Assembly: GCF_029909975.1 (NCBI RefSeq) | Contig: NZ_CP094516.1 | Location: forward strand, 6,860,501 to 6,924,500 | Length of the DNA: 64,000 nt | DNA from: Bradyrhizobium sp. ISRA430 | GTDB taxonomy: Bacteria > Pseudomonadota > Alphaproteobacteria > Rhizobiales > Xanthobacteraceae | Direction of reading: 5' to 3' | Shown: piece after piece, positions 1-10,267 of the stretch | Layout of the letters: each line of letters starts with the position of its first letter | Position numbering within the stretch: position 1 is the stretch's first letter | Translations under genes and position numbers: made by a program | Notes under the pieces: generated by a model | The model's input: only the letters and a program-made list of their open reading frames with translations | Told to the model about the DNA's origin: nothing | Databases searched by the model: none

Positions 1-600
1 CAAACCAGCCTCACGAGGGCGCCAGGCGAAATCGATCGCGCCAGCGACATCGTTGAATTCTCAACAGTGGTGGTCACGCGCGACAAGCAACTGCGCAACG
101 TCGATCATTCGGTGTTCCAGCAAAAGGCGGCGGTTGAGTTTCAATCTAGATTTCTGCCGAGGTTCGAGGAAAGCATCCGCGCCGGAAGATCGTGGGGCTA
201 CGCCACGACATGCAACGCGTTGAGTCGAAAGGCTGGACGCCGGCCGGGACGTTTGCGAGAGAATAGCTTCTCGTGTGTCGCAACTTGACGACGTTCTGAT
301 TGGGAAGGTCGGAATTAAGGCCTTTCCATATTTGCAGCATCATTCGGTCGGCACTCCAAAAGAGCGGAATGCCGCTGTGGAGCTATCAGAATCGCGCAAC
401 TCACGCTTTCTGAAGCCGTACGCCTGTGCTGAGGAGAAGCGGTCTGAGCTGTGAGGTAACCGACCAAATAAATCTCTCGATAGCAGCTTTCAACGGGCAT
501 GAAGCTGCAGTGTCGAAGATGACTATCCTTCGCAGCGACACTCTCGCGATGTGGCGGCCAAAAATTACAGAACTGAACAAAAAGTCAGAAGGACTATGTC
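1..600. other. Window edge, no convincing gene
   Basis: One plus-strand frame is open from the first base to position 288 and could be the tail of a gene that starts outside the window, but its translation shows no family motif and ends in Arg/Ser-rich sequence typical of out-of-frame reading. Nothing else in this stretch could be supported. Confidence 0.3.
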
Positions 601-846
601 TTGAGCCAGGCGGAGAATGACGTCGTCGAGCACATGCTCTCGTCATTGACGACCAGCTTGTTGCAGAATCGTATCGCGCCCTCTGACGAGCAGGTGATGC
701 ATCATTTTGGGTTAGCCTGCGAGAGAGCGGGACTGATCGCGACGGAGGAGATAGCAATACGAATATTGAAACGTGTTTCACGCGAGATCAACGAGGCGCA
801 GTCGATGCTCGAGTTCATTGGTCGCGGTGCAGATCAACTACATTGA
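601..846 (+). CDS. Small hypothetical protein, 81 aa
   Basis: Reads from a TTG codon at 601, with an AGAAGGA-like ribosome site about ten bases upstream. The product is acidic, probably helical, with no signal peptide or membrane segment and no catalytic motif I recognise. No operon partner: the next coding feature is the tts-box NopM locus 800 bp downstream. The composition (mixed charged and hydrophobic residues, few Arg/Ser runs) looks like real coding sequence, but function is unknown. The non-ATG start is the weakest part of the call. Confidence 0.45.
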   Translation: MSQAENDVVEHMLSSLTTSLLQNRIAPSDEQVMHHFGLACERAGLIATEEIAIRILKRVSREINEAQSMLEFIGRGADQLH

Positions 847-1331
847 GGTCGACATACAGAAACTCTGTGTCGCACCAGTGCGGATGCGGCTGTTCGATCA
901 TTCAGTCGAACGCGTAAGGATTAAGTGCCGCCTCATCAGCGCTTGCCCGTCGAGATCTGCGACGGTGAGAGCCGAGGGGGAGGGCCGGTCTTCGTGGCGG
1001 ATGTCAAAATGGCTGAGAACTCGTCATCGGAGAAATTTAGCGAACCCGTGTTAACGTCGGGTGCGCGCCTTCTCGTAGATAAGGCCGAGCGGCGTTAGGC
1101 GCGATGGGCTGTACACTTTTTAGCTCAGCTATTTACATGAGCGCTTGAACGCAGGGGGAAGTGAGGCCGCCTCGCCGCAAGCGACAGCAAAGTTGCCGGC
1201 CTAAGCGTCCCGCTGCCGGCGTGCCGGCACCCGGCACCAGTCGGCCCAGCTCGAAGTGATTCGTCTGCGGAGCGCTGAGCCTAAGATTGAGAAATTGATT
1301 GGGGCCGTCCAGTTTCGTCGCTCCGCGGTCC
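847..1331. other. Intergenic, nothing recognised
   Basis: No gene, RNA or repeat could be supported here. It ends at the tts box that precedes the NopM-type pseudogene. Confidence 0.4.
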
Positions 1332-1351
1332 GTCAGCTTATCGACAGCTGG
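1332..1351 (+). promoter_or_regulatory. tts box upstream of nopM-type pseudogene
   Basis: GTCAGCTTATCGACAGCT matches the rhizobial tts-box core (GTCAG-TT-TCGAAAGCT) with one change in the second half. It faces the NopM-type gene that begins about 300 bp downstream, so this gene was probably a TtsI target before it decayed. Confidence 0.8.
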
Positions 1352-1645
1352 CTCTCCTATCACCGATACTCGCTGGCAGGCCCGGCTCAACGGGCGCAGA
1401 TCTGGCAGGGGACACCGGGATAGACTCCAATATCAACCGATCCACCAGCGAGACTTCGCCTGGATTCGCTGCACCGTCTGAAGTTACTCGGTAGCACTCG
1501 CAGCAGCGTATTCGCGCCAGCCGTGCGTGACGGCCCCGCTGTGTCACCTCATTGCAGTTAGCGGGTGGAGCGTCATCCATGGTGGGGGATTACCGGTTCC
1601 GCCCCGGCGCGTTCGCTTCATTTTGCTAAGGAAGAGACGACATCG

Positions 1646-2875
1646 ATGAATACAGAACAGCTCGGCACTGGTACGCCTTCCGCAACTTCCGATTCGGAAA
1701 GCTCCGAACCGGGCTCTCCGGCCGTATCGCGTGGGGAGAGGCCTTGACGGACGTGCAGGCGTCCGCTGCCGAGGCGGCTGCCTCGCAGGACGAGGTGTTG
1801 ACGGACTGGGCTGCCGAAGACGGGCAGGGGCAACATGAGGATCGGCAACAGGCGGTAAGTCGAACGAGGGCTTGGCGGGGCACGGGCGATCTCAATGAGC
1901 CGCTAGATCTGTCGTCTCTGTCCTTGACCGCCTTGTCGGCGTCCATTCTGGTCGGGTTGCGACGCCTGAATGTCGACGACAATCAGCTCAACAGCCTGCC
2001 CGAGACCATTCCGGTCAGCATCCAACGGCTCTACGCTAGCAATCGGCTCACCAGCCTACCCGAGCTTCCACCTGGCCTGCGCCGGCTCGATGCCATCACT
2101 TGGCAGCACTTCGCCCATGAAGCGGGGGCCGCGGACTATGCACGCTTCCTCGACAGGCTCCGGGGCACCGTGAACTAGGCAGCCAGCCGTCAGGCCGCGT
2201 GTGCGCGAGCAATATTTCGGGTTGGCTTCGGGAGCGAACGCGAGCTGCGAAGATCGCATTACTTTGGTCTGGAACGGCATGCAGACCGCACGCCTAAACG
2301 CTGATGTCGAGGACGGCTTCTATGACGGGCGACTGGGCGAACTGCTCCAGCACGGCCGCGTCATGTTTCGCTTGGAAGCGCTGGAGGGGATCGCGCGCGA
2401 GAGGGGCAACTCGCTTCGTCGTGCCGATCCCGACGCGGACGTCGATGAAATCGAAGTCTACCTTGCCTACCAGACCCAGCTGCGCGAGCCGCTCGAGCTG
2501 CGGCACATCGCTCCGGACATGCGGTTCATGAATGTCTCTCACGTGACCAAGGACGATGTGGCCAGCGCTGAGGCATCGGTGCGGAATCAGCAAGCGGTGG
2601 AATTTCCGGACTATCTGGCAACGCGCTGGCAACCGTGGGAAAGCGTGACGAGGCGCATCGCGCCCGAAGATTATGCTGCCATGCAGGAGTGGCTCGTCGA
2701 CGCGATGGGCGAAGAGTCTCAAACCCGTCTGAATCTCCGACTGGCCCAGCAAGGTTTGACAGGCGACGCCGATACCGATGCCGAGCGGGTGCCCAGATCT
2801 CGAAACGAGATCGCCCGCGAGATCGAATGCGCGGTCATGCACCAGGTGCTCGGGAAACTCGGCCTTGATCTATGA
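1646..2875 (+). pseudogene. nopM: NopM-type LRR/NEL E3 ubiquitin ligase effector, frameshifted
   Basis: NopM effectors are secreted by the T3SS and ubiquitinate host proteins through a NEL domain with a catalytic Cys. The ATG at 1646 follows a GGAAGAG ribosome site and opens a Ser/Pro-rich leader. That frame stops at 1747, and coding continues in the frame of 1744-2178 with a short leucine-rich repeat block (about three LRRs of the form LPxxLxxLxxxxNxL). It then stops at 2178 and resumes at 2201-2875. The last part holds the NEL signature Ser-Cys-Glu-Asp-Arg (Cys near 2246) and a full NEL C-terminus. At least two frameshifts or stops separate signal, LRR and catalytic parts, and the LRR region is much shorter than in the copy at 50.7-52.4 kb, suggesting internal deletion. 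A functional product is unlikely unless the breaks are sequencing errors. Confidence 0.8.
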
Positions 2876-3147
2876 GCGCTCTCTGATGGAAGGGATCGTC
2901 GATCCGCCTGCCGCTCACAAGGTGAAGACAGTCATCGATCCTTTCGAGGACGGGCGTGCCTGCATGAGCCATTCGGCGAATGAGCTGCCGTCAATTGCCG
3001 GTCGCGTTGTTCGTGCGGACGATCACGGTAAAGATGCGCAATCCACTGAAGAGTCGTATACCGCAATTCATGCGTTCGCGTCTCGTTGAGAACGCCATTG
3101 AAGACTACTCATAGGCCGGACGAACAGATGGCGAGCCTATCGGAATC

Positions 3148-3867
3148 TCAAGTAGCCCTTGTGCAACGTAGACTGTCGATATCCGTCCCTCGAGATCGAT
3201 AGGACTTTCGCAGCATCACACTCGAATCCAGGTCGCGAAACATGCTGTAATTCCGTCGGATCCATTGATGCAGCTCGGTGGACCAGTCCTTCTCGTTGCG
3301 CAGATATCCAGTGAACGAAAAGCTAACCCGGTCTATATATCTCTTGAGGAACAGCGGAAGTGCGGGAATTCGAAGCACCCGCTCGCCATCCATCGCTTCA
3401 GGTAATCCGCCACGCAGCACGAATTCATTGTGGACGGTGACCAGCGACGCCGGTGGAATTCGCCGCCGCAGCATTTCATAACCGCGAAAGGAGATGCGGT
3501 CAGCGCCCGCGACGAAGAGGATGATGGGGGCGACATAGCAGCGCGCCGTCTCCTTCATGAAGCCGATCTCTTCGCACATCCTGAAGAATTCGTCGAAGGC
3601 GTGAAAGCCGAGATCGATCACCTTGGCTACCCGGTCGTGGATAATAAGAGGGTCCATCAGCTGCATCTTGCCATAAGTGTCGATCACATCCGCGGTCTCC
3701 GTGATGTTGGGGAGGTAGTCGAGCAACGACGGCTCTTTCAAGTTGACGTCAAACGACAGTGCTGTGCCGTTTTTCAGCAACAAGAACTCGCTCATGGCCC
3801 GAGCGATGAGAGTTTTACCGACCTGCGGGCTAGGAGAGCAAATGATGTAGATGGGGGTTGCTAACAT
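3148..3867 (-). CDS. P-loop ATPase, ParA/MinD-like, degenerate Walker A
   Basis: About 239 aa. Residues 11-20 give a P-loop of the form SPSPQVGKTL, lacking the deviant KGGxGKT Lys of ParA/MinD proteins. The rest aligns by eye with the upstream neighbour (4676-3927): both have a FDxxxxxxSLLxxxPxI/LxRFxPxI region after the first strand, then a conserved I-G-F block and a similar Leu-Arg-Gly/Trp-rich C-terminus. The two genes are 59 bp apart in the same direction and are probably an operon and an ancient duplication. No ParB or centromere-like gene is adjacent, so plasmid partitioning is not implied. Role unknown; nucleotide-dependent positioning of a protein or complex is only a guess. Confidence 0.65.
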   Translation of the reverse strand: MLATPIYIICSPSPQVGKTLIARAMSEFLLLKNGTALSFDVNLKEPSLLDYLPNITETADVIDTYGKMQLMDPLIIHDRVAKVIDLGFHAFDEFFRMCEEIGFMKETARCYVAPIILFVAGADRISFRGYEMLRRRIPPASLVTVHNEFVLRGGLPEAMDGERVLRIPALPLFLKRYIDRVSFSFTGYLRNEKDWSTELHQWIRRNYSMFRDLDSSVMLRKSYRSRGTDIDSLRCTRAT

Positions 3868-3926
3868 AGCCAGCAGATCAATTTCGTTTCGTACGTGGGC
3901 CCGACCTGGGCTCGCCGAATATGCGA

Positions 3927-4676
3927 CTACTTCTCGCCGGCTCGGGTGGCGGACTTGGCGCCGGCCAATTCCGTCAAGTTGATGCGATCAAATTCGCTCC
4001 AGACATTTGCCAGCCAGTGCCGGACATAGCCGCGCAGCACGAAGGAGTTGTTCGCGGGTTCATCGTTCCGCCCCTTGTTTGCAACGAAGTCTATGAATGG
4101 GACGGATGCGACTTCCACCTGCTCATAAGCCATCTCGTTAAGCTTCGGTATGACCAACTCAGTCGCATGTTTGATGCGGTGAAAATAGGAATTATAGGTC
4201 GCTTGATCCCACTGGAAGAATTGAGTGTCGTTGATGAAGTTCTTGACTAGGTAGTACTTTGCGCCGCTCATGAAGGTCGCGGTCTCCGCGATCTCGTCTA
4301 GCGAAGCGATGGATGATCCCAGGATATGGAACACGGCGAATGTTATCTGGCCAGACCGCGCCGTGTCCAGAAATCCGATGTCGCGCAAGGAAGCCAGGGC
4401 AGAGGACAGTAAGCCTGCGCGAGCATCAATGACAGTGACGGACAGCCCTGAGTTCAGGGTATCGAAGATCTTCATCTGGTCCGCTGTCGTCGTCATGTCA
4501 ACGATCTCGGTGATCTCGGGATAAAAGCGCTTCAGCGTTCCCCGCGGCGACTCCGTGTCGAATGCGCGTGTTTGCACGTTGTTGACGCTGAAGTAGTCCA
4601 GTAGCGTTCGTGATACGGTCGTTTTGCCGACTCCTCCCTTGTCCGCACCTACCACAATTACAACTGGCTTCACCAT
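3927..4676 (-). CDS. ParA/MinD-family ATPase
   Basis: About 249 aa, with a deviant Walker A (DKGGVGKTT) at the N-terminus, an Asp-Thr-Glu strand after it, and a Val-Ile-Asp-Ala-Arg Walker B-like strand near residue 90. The ATG at 4676 is preferred over the GTG at 4694 because AGGAG lies seven bases upstream of it. Family members are dimeric ATPases that position DNA, septa or protein complexes. It lies upstream of a diverged paralogue (3867-3148) with no ParB, so the target is unknown. Conjugative-transfer (TraL-like) ATPases are another possibility, since the locus is in a mobile island. Confidence 0.75.
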   Translation of the reverse strand: MVKPVVIVVGADKGGVGKTTVSRTLLDYFSVNNVQTRAFDTESPRGTLKRFYPEITEIVDMTTTADQMKIFDTLNSGLSVTVIDARAGLLSSALASLRDIGFLDTARSGQITFAVFHILGSSIASLDEIAETATFMSGAKYYLVKNFINDTQFFQWDQATYNSYFHRIKHATELVIPKLNEMAYEQVEVASVPFIDFVANKGRNDEPANNSFVLRGYVRHWLANVWSEFDRINLTELAGAKSATRAGEK

Positions 4677-4694
4677 GGAAATCTCCTGAGACAC

Positions 4695-6257
4695 TCGCTA
4701 TTGCCGCGCGCAAACTGCGCAACCGGCGCGTCACTGCTTTGGGTGCGAACATGGCAGAAAGAAGGGGCAATGAACCTTCGATGCGAGAGCTGTGCAACCG
4801 ATGAACGTTTTCAACATCAAGCGAATGAGCACGCAACGACGATGCAGGCCGAGGTGGGGAGTAAATCACTTGTGCTGGTGATCTACGTGAGGTTTGTAGG
4901 CGGCTGGAATGCGCGCCGCCAAGAACCAACGGTCTGCCTGTGGTGATCGTTACGATTGCCATATCTATTGCGCCGCTATCTAGATTGGCATGAAGCGACC
5001 GATTCTTACGTAGCGTCAGATTGCGAGCTCGGCGAAGCACAATCGAGCCGGTGCTAAGCGGTCCGACTATGGCTTGGCAAATCATCAAACGTCTGCTGGA
5101 TCAGATCGTTGTCTGTTCGGCGGACAAGTACTGAGAGATGTGCCTGAACGACCGATCTCTCGCTCTGCTGAAGAATATTGAGATATGCGAGCGTTGAAAC
5201 GGGTTGCTGACGCAAATGGCAAGCATGCATCTGTTCAAGCTGAGGCGAGATTATCGTGTCATGGAGAACGAGATCGAAGGGTGAGCGGGACGAAGCCCGA
5301 CGGAGCAACATCGGTGGCGAAGCGACAGCGAGGACGCTCCGTCAAAAGAAGCCGGCGTCGAGCGAATGCGACCGGCGATCTTTCTCTTGGGCACAGATTT
5401 CGCCGATGACGCTACGTGGTGCGGGTCGAGAAGAATCTGCAGGGAATGAACGATGGCCTGGCGCGCGTGCGCTCTCGCTGGGCCGCTTCCTTGAGTGCGG
5501 CGGACGGTGTACATTACCGTTTTAAACCGTCCACTCTGACCACCCTTTCGTTTACTAGGCAAGCCCGCCCTGAAATGGGATGCGAGGTGCGCGTCCAGTT
5601 CTCGTTTCTTCTGGTCGGTCGCGCTTTAGATAGTTGGTCGGCATAGTCGGCCTCGGCGTAAAGCTACGCCATGCTTGCCTTCATATGGGGCAACCACCGA
5701 ATCGTTGCCAGACGCTCCCCTAGAGTTTGCGCTTGAGGGGCATCGATCCCGCTGGCGCCACGGTACATAACGCCACCCCGTAACGCGGCCCGAGCACAAC
5801 TGAACGCGACTAAGGCGGATACCTACTGCAACAATGGAGGGAAGCGTGGAAAACAGGAAGCGTCGACCTCATAGCTGCCGCCGAAGGCCGCCGAAAGTAG
5901 CGATCCTCTGGCGCTGCGAAGAGCTCCGATCCGGGCATCGCTGGTTAGGCTGGAAATGAAAAGAATTAGGGGCAAGCCATTTGGTAAGCGGTTATCTCTA
6001 CGTCTGAGCTATTGCCCATTGGCACGACGACAGCGCCTCAACTTAGTGTTCGCTGGGGCCGTTTTCTATCTTGCATTTGGTTACCCTGAAGAGTTCAACC
6101 CGGACTGCTTGTTTGGCAACGCGTTTGAACAAAAACGGCGCTCAGGCCGCATGGTAACTGTCGGCGAGCGAATATCTCCCCGAGCTAAAGGCGGGTGGCT
6201 GGACGCACTCTGCGCGCAACAGCCAGGCGCTTGTTAAGCGCCTGGGCTGCTAGAAAG
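4695..6257. other. 1.5 kb without a supported gene
   Basis: Several short frames are open on both strands, but none combines a ribosome site, sensible composition and a recognisable motif. No tts box, nod box or IS end was seen. Confidence 0.4.
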
Positions 6258-7691
6258 TCAATTCGGTGGCGCCGTCGGGGCGGCGTCTGGCTGCTGGGCG
6301 CCTGGCGGGGGTGTGGTCGCCGACGGCATGGTGGTCGGCTGCGCTGCGTCCTTTGGGGAGCGGCCGACGATAATTGTGAGCAGACCCTCGCCCCACAGCC
6401 GCTGCGCTGCTCTCTTGGCGTCCTCCAACGTCACAGCATCGATCACGGCGTCGTGCTTTTCGAAATAGTCCATGGGCAGCTTGTCAAGCTGATGCTGCAA
6501 CAGCGTTCGCGCAAGCTTTGATGATGTGTTGAGAGCCAGCATTTGCGAGCCCTTCAGGTAGGACTTTGCATCATTGAGTTCCTGCTGAGTCGGTCCTTCC
6601 TCGGCGATGTGGCGGACCTGCTTCTCGATTTCTTCGACCGTTTGGTGGGCACGATCGGCGCAGGTGCCGCTATTGCCGAGAAACACGGCTGAATGATCCA
6701 ACCAGACCAGGTTCTCACGAACCGAATAGGCCAGTCCGCGCTTCTCGCGGACTTCGCGGAACAGGCGCGACGTCAGGCCGGCGCCGCCGAGGATGTGGTT
6801 GACGACATAGGCGGCCATGAAATCGGGCTCGCTGCGACGGACGGCTGGACCGCCAAAAGTCACAACTGTCTGCGGCACGTCGAGCGGAATAAAGACTCGC
6901 TGCGGCGGCTTTGCTGCGACGACTTCGGGAACCGGCGTCGCTTCCGCCTTGGTCGGCAGGTTGCCAAAGGTCTTGTCGAGCAGTTTGCAGAGGACCCCTG
7001 GATCGACGTCGCCGACCACCGCGATTGTGAGCGTGTCTTTTGCGATCACGCGTCGGACATAGCCCTTGAGATCCGCGACCTCGATTTTCGGCACGCTTTC
7101 CAGCGAGCCGCCGGCTGGGCGAGCATAAGCATGATCGCTAAAGGCGACTTCGAGGAACTTGTGATGGGCCAGAGACGAAGGGTCGGTCGAGTCGTGCCGA
7201 AGGCGCGCAAGCACAGTGGCACGGATCCGTTCGACATCGGCCGCATCGAAACGGGGCGAGGTTAGCGCCATCCGTAAAAGGTCGAAGGCTTCGTCTGCGC
7301 TGTCCTCGAGCGTGCGCAAGGAACCGCGGAAGTGATCATGGGTCGACTGAAAATGCAGATCAATGGCACGATGGTCGAGCCGCTCATGAAAGGTCTTGAA
7401 GTCAAGCCCGGCGGAACCTTCCTTGAGCAGGCCAGCAACCATGTGGCTTACGCCAGGTTTTTGAGCGGGGTCCTGAGTCGCGCCGCCGGTGAAGGCAAAT
7501 TCCATCGCGATCAACGGGACAGTGGAATCCTGTACGAACCAGGCTTCTATACCGCAAGACGAAACCAGGCGCTTGATCCTGGTCCGGGCAAGCGTCCTCG
7601 TGGCGCCGAGCGAATTTGGCGAAGCGAGCATCGCGATTGAGAGCGAGGCTCCCCCGAGGAGGATCTCACGTCGTGTGCAGGGATGGATCAT
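6258..7691 (-). CDS. y4wB: M16-family peptidase-like protein without zinc motif (y4wB type)
   Basis: About 477 aa, exported. The N-terminus is Thr-Arg-Arg-Glu-Ile-Leu-Leu followed by a hydrophobic stretch, a twin-arginine-like signal. The M16 fold is visible (LEDSADEAFDLLRMAL, a Gly-Gly-Ala-Gly-Leu-Thr-Ser-Arg-Leu-Phe block and a YSVREN segment), but the HxxEH zinc site is replaced by Ser-His-Met-Val-Ala, so it should be catalytically dead. M16 enzymes often work as an active/inactive pair. The start at 7691 follows GGGGAG and overlaps the stop of the upstream active partner (TAATG), indicating translational coupling. This pairing matches the y4wA/y4wB pair of Sinorhizobium fredii NGR234. Confidence 0.85.
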   Translation of the reverse strand: MIHPCTRREILLGGASLSIAMLASPNSLGATRTLARTRIKRLVSSCGIEAWFVQDSTVPLIAMEFAFTGGATQDPAQKPGVSHMVAGLLKEGSAGLDFKTFHERLDHRAIDLHFQSTHDHFRGSLRTLEDSADEAFDLLRMALTSPRFDAADVERIRATVLARLRHDSTDPSSLAHHKFLEVAFSDHAYARPAGGSLESVPKIEVADLKGYVRRVIAKDTLTIAVVGDVDPGVLCKLLDKTFGNLPTKAEATPVPEVVAAKPPQRVFIPLDVPQTVVTFGGPAVRRSEPDFMAAYVVNHILGGAGLTSRLFREVREKRGLAYSVRENLVWLDHSAVFLGNSGTCADRAHQTVEEIEKQVRHIAEEGPTQQELNDAKSYLKGSQMLALNTSSKLARTLLQHQLDKLPMDYFEKHDAVIDAVTLEDAKRAAQRLWGEGLLTIIVGRSPKDAAQPTTMPSATTPPPGAQQPDAAPTAPPN

Positions 7692-9139
7692 TAGAGCTTC
7701 TCCCCGTGTTTTGGGGTGGAATCTTTGATCAGATAGCCGGTCACAGACCGTTTCTTGTCGAGCCATTTCCGCACGACCTCGTGCACCTGCTGTGCACCGA
7801 CCGCGCGGATACCGTCCGGCCAGCCCCGAATATCGTCGATGCATAATCCCGTTGTCAGGCCGCGGCCATACCAGCGCGCGAGCATTTCCTGATTGTCCTG
7901 GGCGTAGGTTACCCGCGCGATCAGCCGCGTCTTGACCCTCTCGAGATCTTCGGTGCTCGCGGGATTACCCGCAATGTCCGCTATTACCTCGTCGATGGAG
8001 CGCTCGATCTGGCTGAGTTTGACGCCGGGTTTTGGTACGGCAGAAATCGCGAATAGCGAGGGATCGAGCGCGGCAGAGTGGTAGGTCGCTCCGGCAGTGA
8101 CCGCGAGCTGCTTTTCGACCACCAGCGAGCGATAGAGATATGAGTTGACGCCGCCGCCCATCAACTGCTCGAGCACGTCAAGCACTGGACCCTCGCCGGC
8201 GGCCGCGGTGCGAGCCGATGGTACAAGATAATAGCGGTGCAGGGCGGGCTGCTCGACGCGGGCATCGGCCAACGTCACTGTGCGCGGCGCGGCCGGCGTC
8301 GGCTCCTGCGGCCGCAGGCGTTCCACGGGAATCGATGCTTGCGCGGGGATGCCGCCAAATGTGTCCGTCACCATCGAGCGGATTTCCTTGGGGGCGACGT
8401 CGCCGGCGACAATCAGGATCGCGTTGTTCGGTGCATAGAAGCGCTTGTAGAAGGTAAGCGCGTCCTCTCGGGTAAGCTTTTCGATTTCCTGGCGCCACCC
8501 GATAATGGGGCGACCGTAGGGGTGGTTGAGGTAAAGCGCCGCCATCATCTGCTCGGCGAGACGTTCACCTGGATTGTTGGCGACGCTCATATTGAATTCC
8601 TCCAGCACGACGTCGCGCTCGCAAAGCACGTCCTCATCTTTGAGAATGAGACCGGTCATGCGGTCGGCTTCAAATTCCATCATCTTGCCGAGGTGCTCGC
8701 GCCGCACGTGCTGGAAGTAGCTGGTGTAGTCGAGCCCGGTGAAGGCGTTCTGATTTCCGCCGGCGCGCAGGACGGCCTTGGAGAATTCATTCGCCGGATG
8801 TTTCGAGGTGCCCTTGAACATCAGGTGTTCGAGGAAATGCGCAAGCCCCGATTTGCCAGGCGGCTCGTCGGCGGAACCGACCTTATACCAGATCATCTGA
8901 GTCACAACGGGTGTGCGATGATCCGGGATCACGACCACCTGGAGGCCGTTCTGAAGCGTGAAGCTAGCTGGTCGATCCGATCTGACCGTGTCGGCAAAGA
9001 CGCTCTCCCCTTCAGGAAGATATAAGTCAGTGCTATCATCCATTCTGTGCTCGACCGCCAGCGCGGTGAGCGTCGTCGAGCCAGAGGCATTAGCGGCAGT
9101 ACCTCCTGCCTTGGCGGTGACCGAAATCCCATTCTTCAT
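7691..9139 (-). CDS. y4wA: M16-family zinc metallopeptidase (y4wA type)
   Basis: About 482 aa. The inverted zinc motif HFLEH is at residues 101-105 (His101, Glu104, His105), with the third ligand Glu about 76 residues later in a VLEEF segment, as in insulinase/MPP-type peptidases. The partner-type Gly-Gly-Gly-Val-Asn-Ser-Tyr-Leu-Tyr block lies in the second half. No clear signal peptide, unlike its partner. Start chosen at 9139 because GGAAG precedes it; an ATG at 9151 is possible. Probably forms a heterodimer with the downstream inactive subunit and degrades or processes peptides. The physiological substrate is unknown. No tts box precedes it. Confidence 0.88.
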   Translation of the reverse strand: MKNGISVTAKAGGTAANASGSTTLTALAVEHRMDDSTDLYLPEGESVFADTVRSDRPASFTLQNGLQVVVIPDHRTPVVTQMIWYKVGSADEPPGKSGLAHFLEHLMFKGTSKHPANEFSKAVLRAGGNQNAFTGLDYTSYFQHVRREHLGKMMEFEADRMTGLILKDEDVLCERDVVLEEFNMSVANNPGERLAEQMMAALYLNHPYGRPIIGWRQEIEKLTREDALTFYKRFYAPNNAILIVAGDVAPKEIRSMVTDTFGGIPAQASIPVERLRPQEPTPAAPRTVTLADARVEQPALHRYYLVPSARTAAAGEGPVLDVLEQLMGGGVNSYLYRSLVVEKQLAVTAGATYHSAALDPSLFAISAVPKPGVKLSQIERSIDEVIADIAGNPASTEDLERVKTRLIARVTYAQDNQEMLARWYGRGLTTGLCIDDIRGWPDGIRAVGAQQVHEVVRKWLDKKRSVTGYLIKDSTPKHGEKL

Positions 9140-9473
9140 GGCATCTTCCATACTGATCCACGTTCATGGTGGACAAATCCGACAAAGCGGGGAGCCGCGC
9201 GTCGTTTGCCAAACACCAGAGCAAAGACCGGACCAATTGCCGGAGGGGCGTACTCACGGCCGCGCGCACGCCAACTGGACACAAAATAGAACTGGCGCGT
9301 ACCATCCTGGCAAAAGGTGAACCGTCGACGTGTCGTGAACACGACATTTACGCACGACGCGTCAGGATGACTTGGCGTCAACTGGCAGAATGGAAAACTT
9401 GCAGAAGGGGTGGATTGAGCGGCGGTATGACGTCGGTGCAACTTTCCGCAGGCTCGCGGTTACACATCTCGCT

Positions 9474-10184
9474 CTACACGATGAATGGCTTGGCAATATT
9501 TCTCATGGTCGCGAGGCGGGAGTCGGCGAGCAGCTCCTTGGAGTACACTGCGCCGAAGTAGTCGAGGACGAAGGTGCCAGAATAGCGTAGATTATCGGCC
9601 GCGCGGATTAGGTTATCGAGAATTGTGCCGACTTGGCTAATGCGGTCGCGATAGCGCGCGCGGATAACGTTAACGGCGTTCATCGAGTGGACCGCCTCGT
9701 CTGCAATTACCTCCCTCAGCCAATGATGGAACATGCTGTTCCCAAGTGTGTCGTAAAACGGCTTTTCTGCTGCATAGGCGCGACAAGTGCACATCTCATC
9801 AAATGCGATCATAACCATTAGGGAAAATTCGTCCTTCAGGTGTTCAACGATCGGACCAAAATCATGAGATCGAGCCTCCAATCTCTCCCGAAGATTCTTT
9901 TTGGATCCATTAGCGACAAGTTCAATGATCCGGATGAATCCGTCGGTGTGGCGCTCTTCGTCAATCGCCCAGGCGTTGAAGAATGCGGCAGCTTCATCGG
10001 AAGCGATAAGATTTCTCGCCACTAATTCTTGTTTCAAGTACCGGGCGTCATATTCGGTGTACAGATCAGGCCACAATTTGTCCCAACGTGCGCGGACAGC
10101 CGACGGCTCGGCGGCGAACATCGCTGGCGTAAGAGTATTGAATAATTCTTTTGGACTCCAGTTCCGTCGAAACGGCGTGATCAT
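9474..10184 (-). CDS. Ferritin-like diiron protein
   Basis: About 236 aa, all-helical. Metal-binding motifs: Asp-Glu-Glu-Arg-His-Thr (ExxH) near the first third, a later Phe-Asp-Glu-Met-Cys, and Ile-Ala-Asp-Glu-Ala-Val-His near residue 170, the spacing of carboxylate-bridged diiron enzymes such as acyl-ACP desaturase-like or AurF-like oxygenases. No export signal. Start at 10184 (AGGGGC upstream) is preferred to longer alternatives that add an Ala/Gly/Arg leader. It lies 330 bp from the M16 pair on the same strand but with no obvious shared operon. Substrate unknown; oxidation of a lipid or amino group is an inference from the fold. Confidence 0.65.
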   Translation of the reverse strand: MITPFRRNWSPKELFNTLTPAMFAAEPSAVRARWDKLWPDLYTEYDARYLKQELVARNLIASDEAAAFFNAWAIDEERHTDGFIRIIELVANGSKKNLRERLEARSHDFGPIVEHLKDEFSLMVMIAFDEMCTCRAYAAEKPFYDTLGNSMFHHWLREVIADEAVHSMNAVNVIRARYRDRISQVGTILDNLIRAADNLRYSGTFVLDYFGAVYSKELLADSRLATMRNIAKPFIV

Positions 10185-10233
10185 CCGAGTGCCCCTAAAC
10201 GCGTAGGATGCGAGCGCGCCGGCGCACAATTGT

Positions 10234-10267
10234 TGTCATCCGTACGCTCGTGTCATCCGTACGCTCG
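10234..10267. repeat. 17-bp perfect tandem duplication
   Basis: TGTCATCCGTACGCTCG occurs twice in direct succession just upstream of the diiron gene. It looks like a recent slippage event and could affect that gene's promoter. Confidence 0.85.

Noticed and set aside
1133..1390. Minus-strand 85-codon frame across the first tts box
   Set aside because: It contains the tts box on the other strand, has no ribosome site and no recognisable motif.
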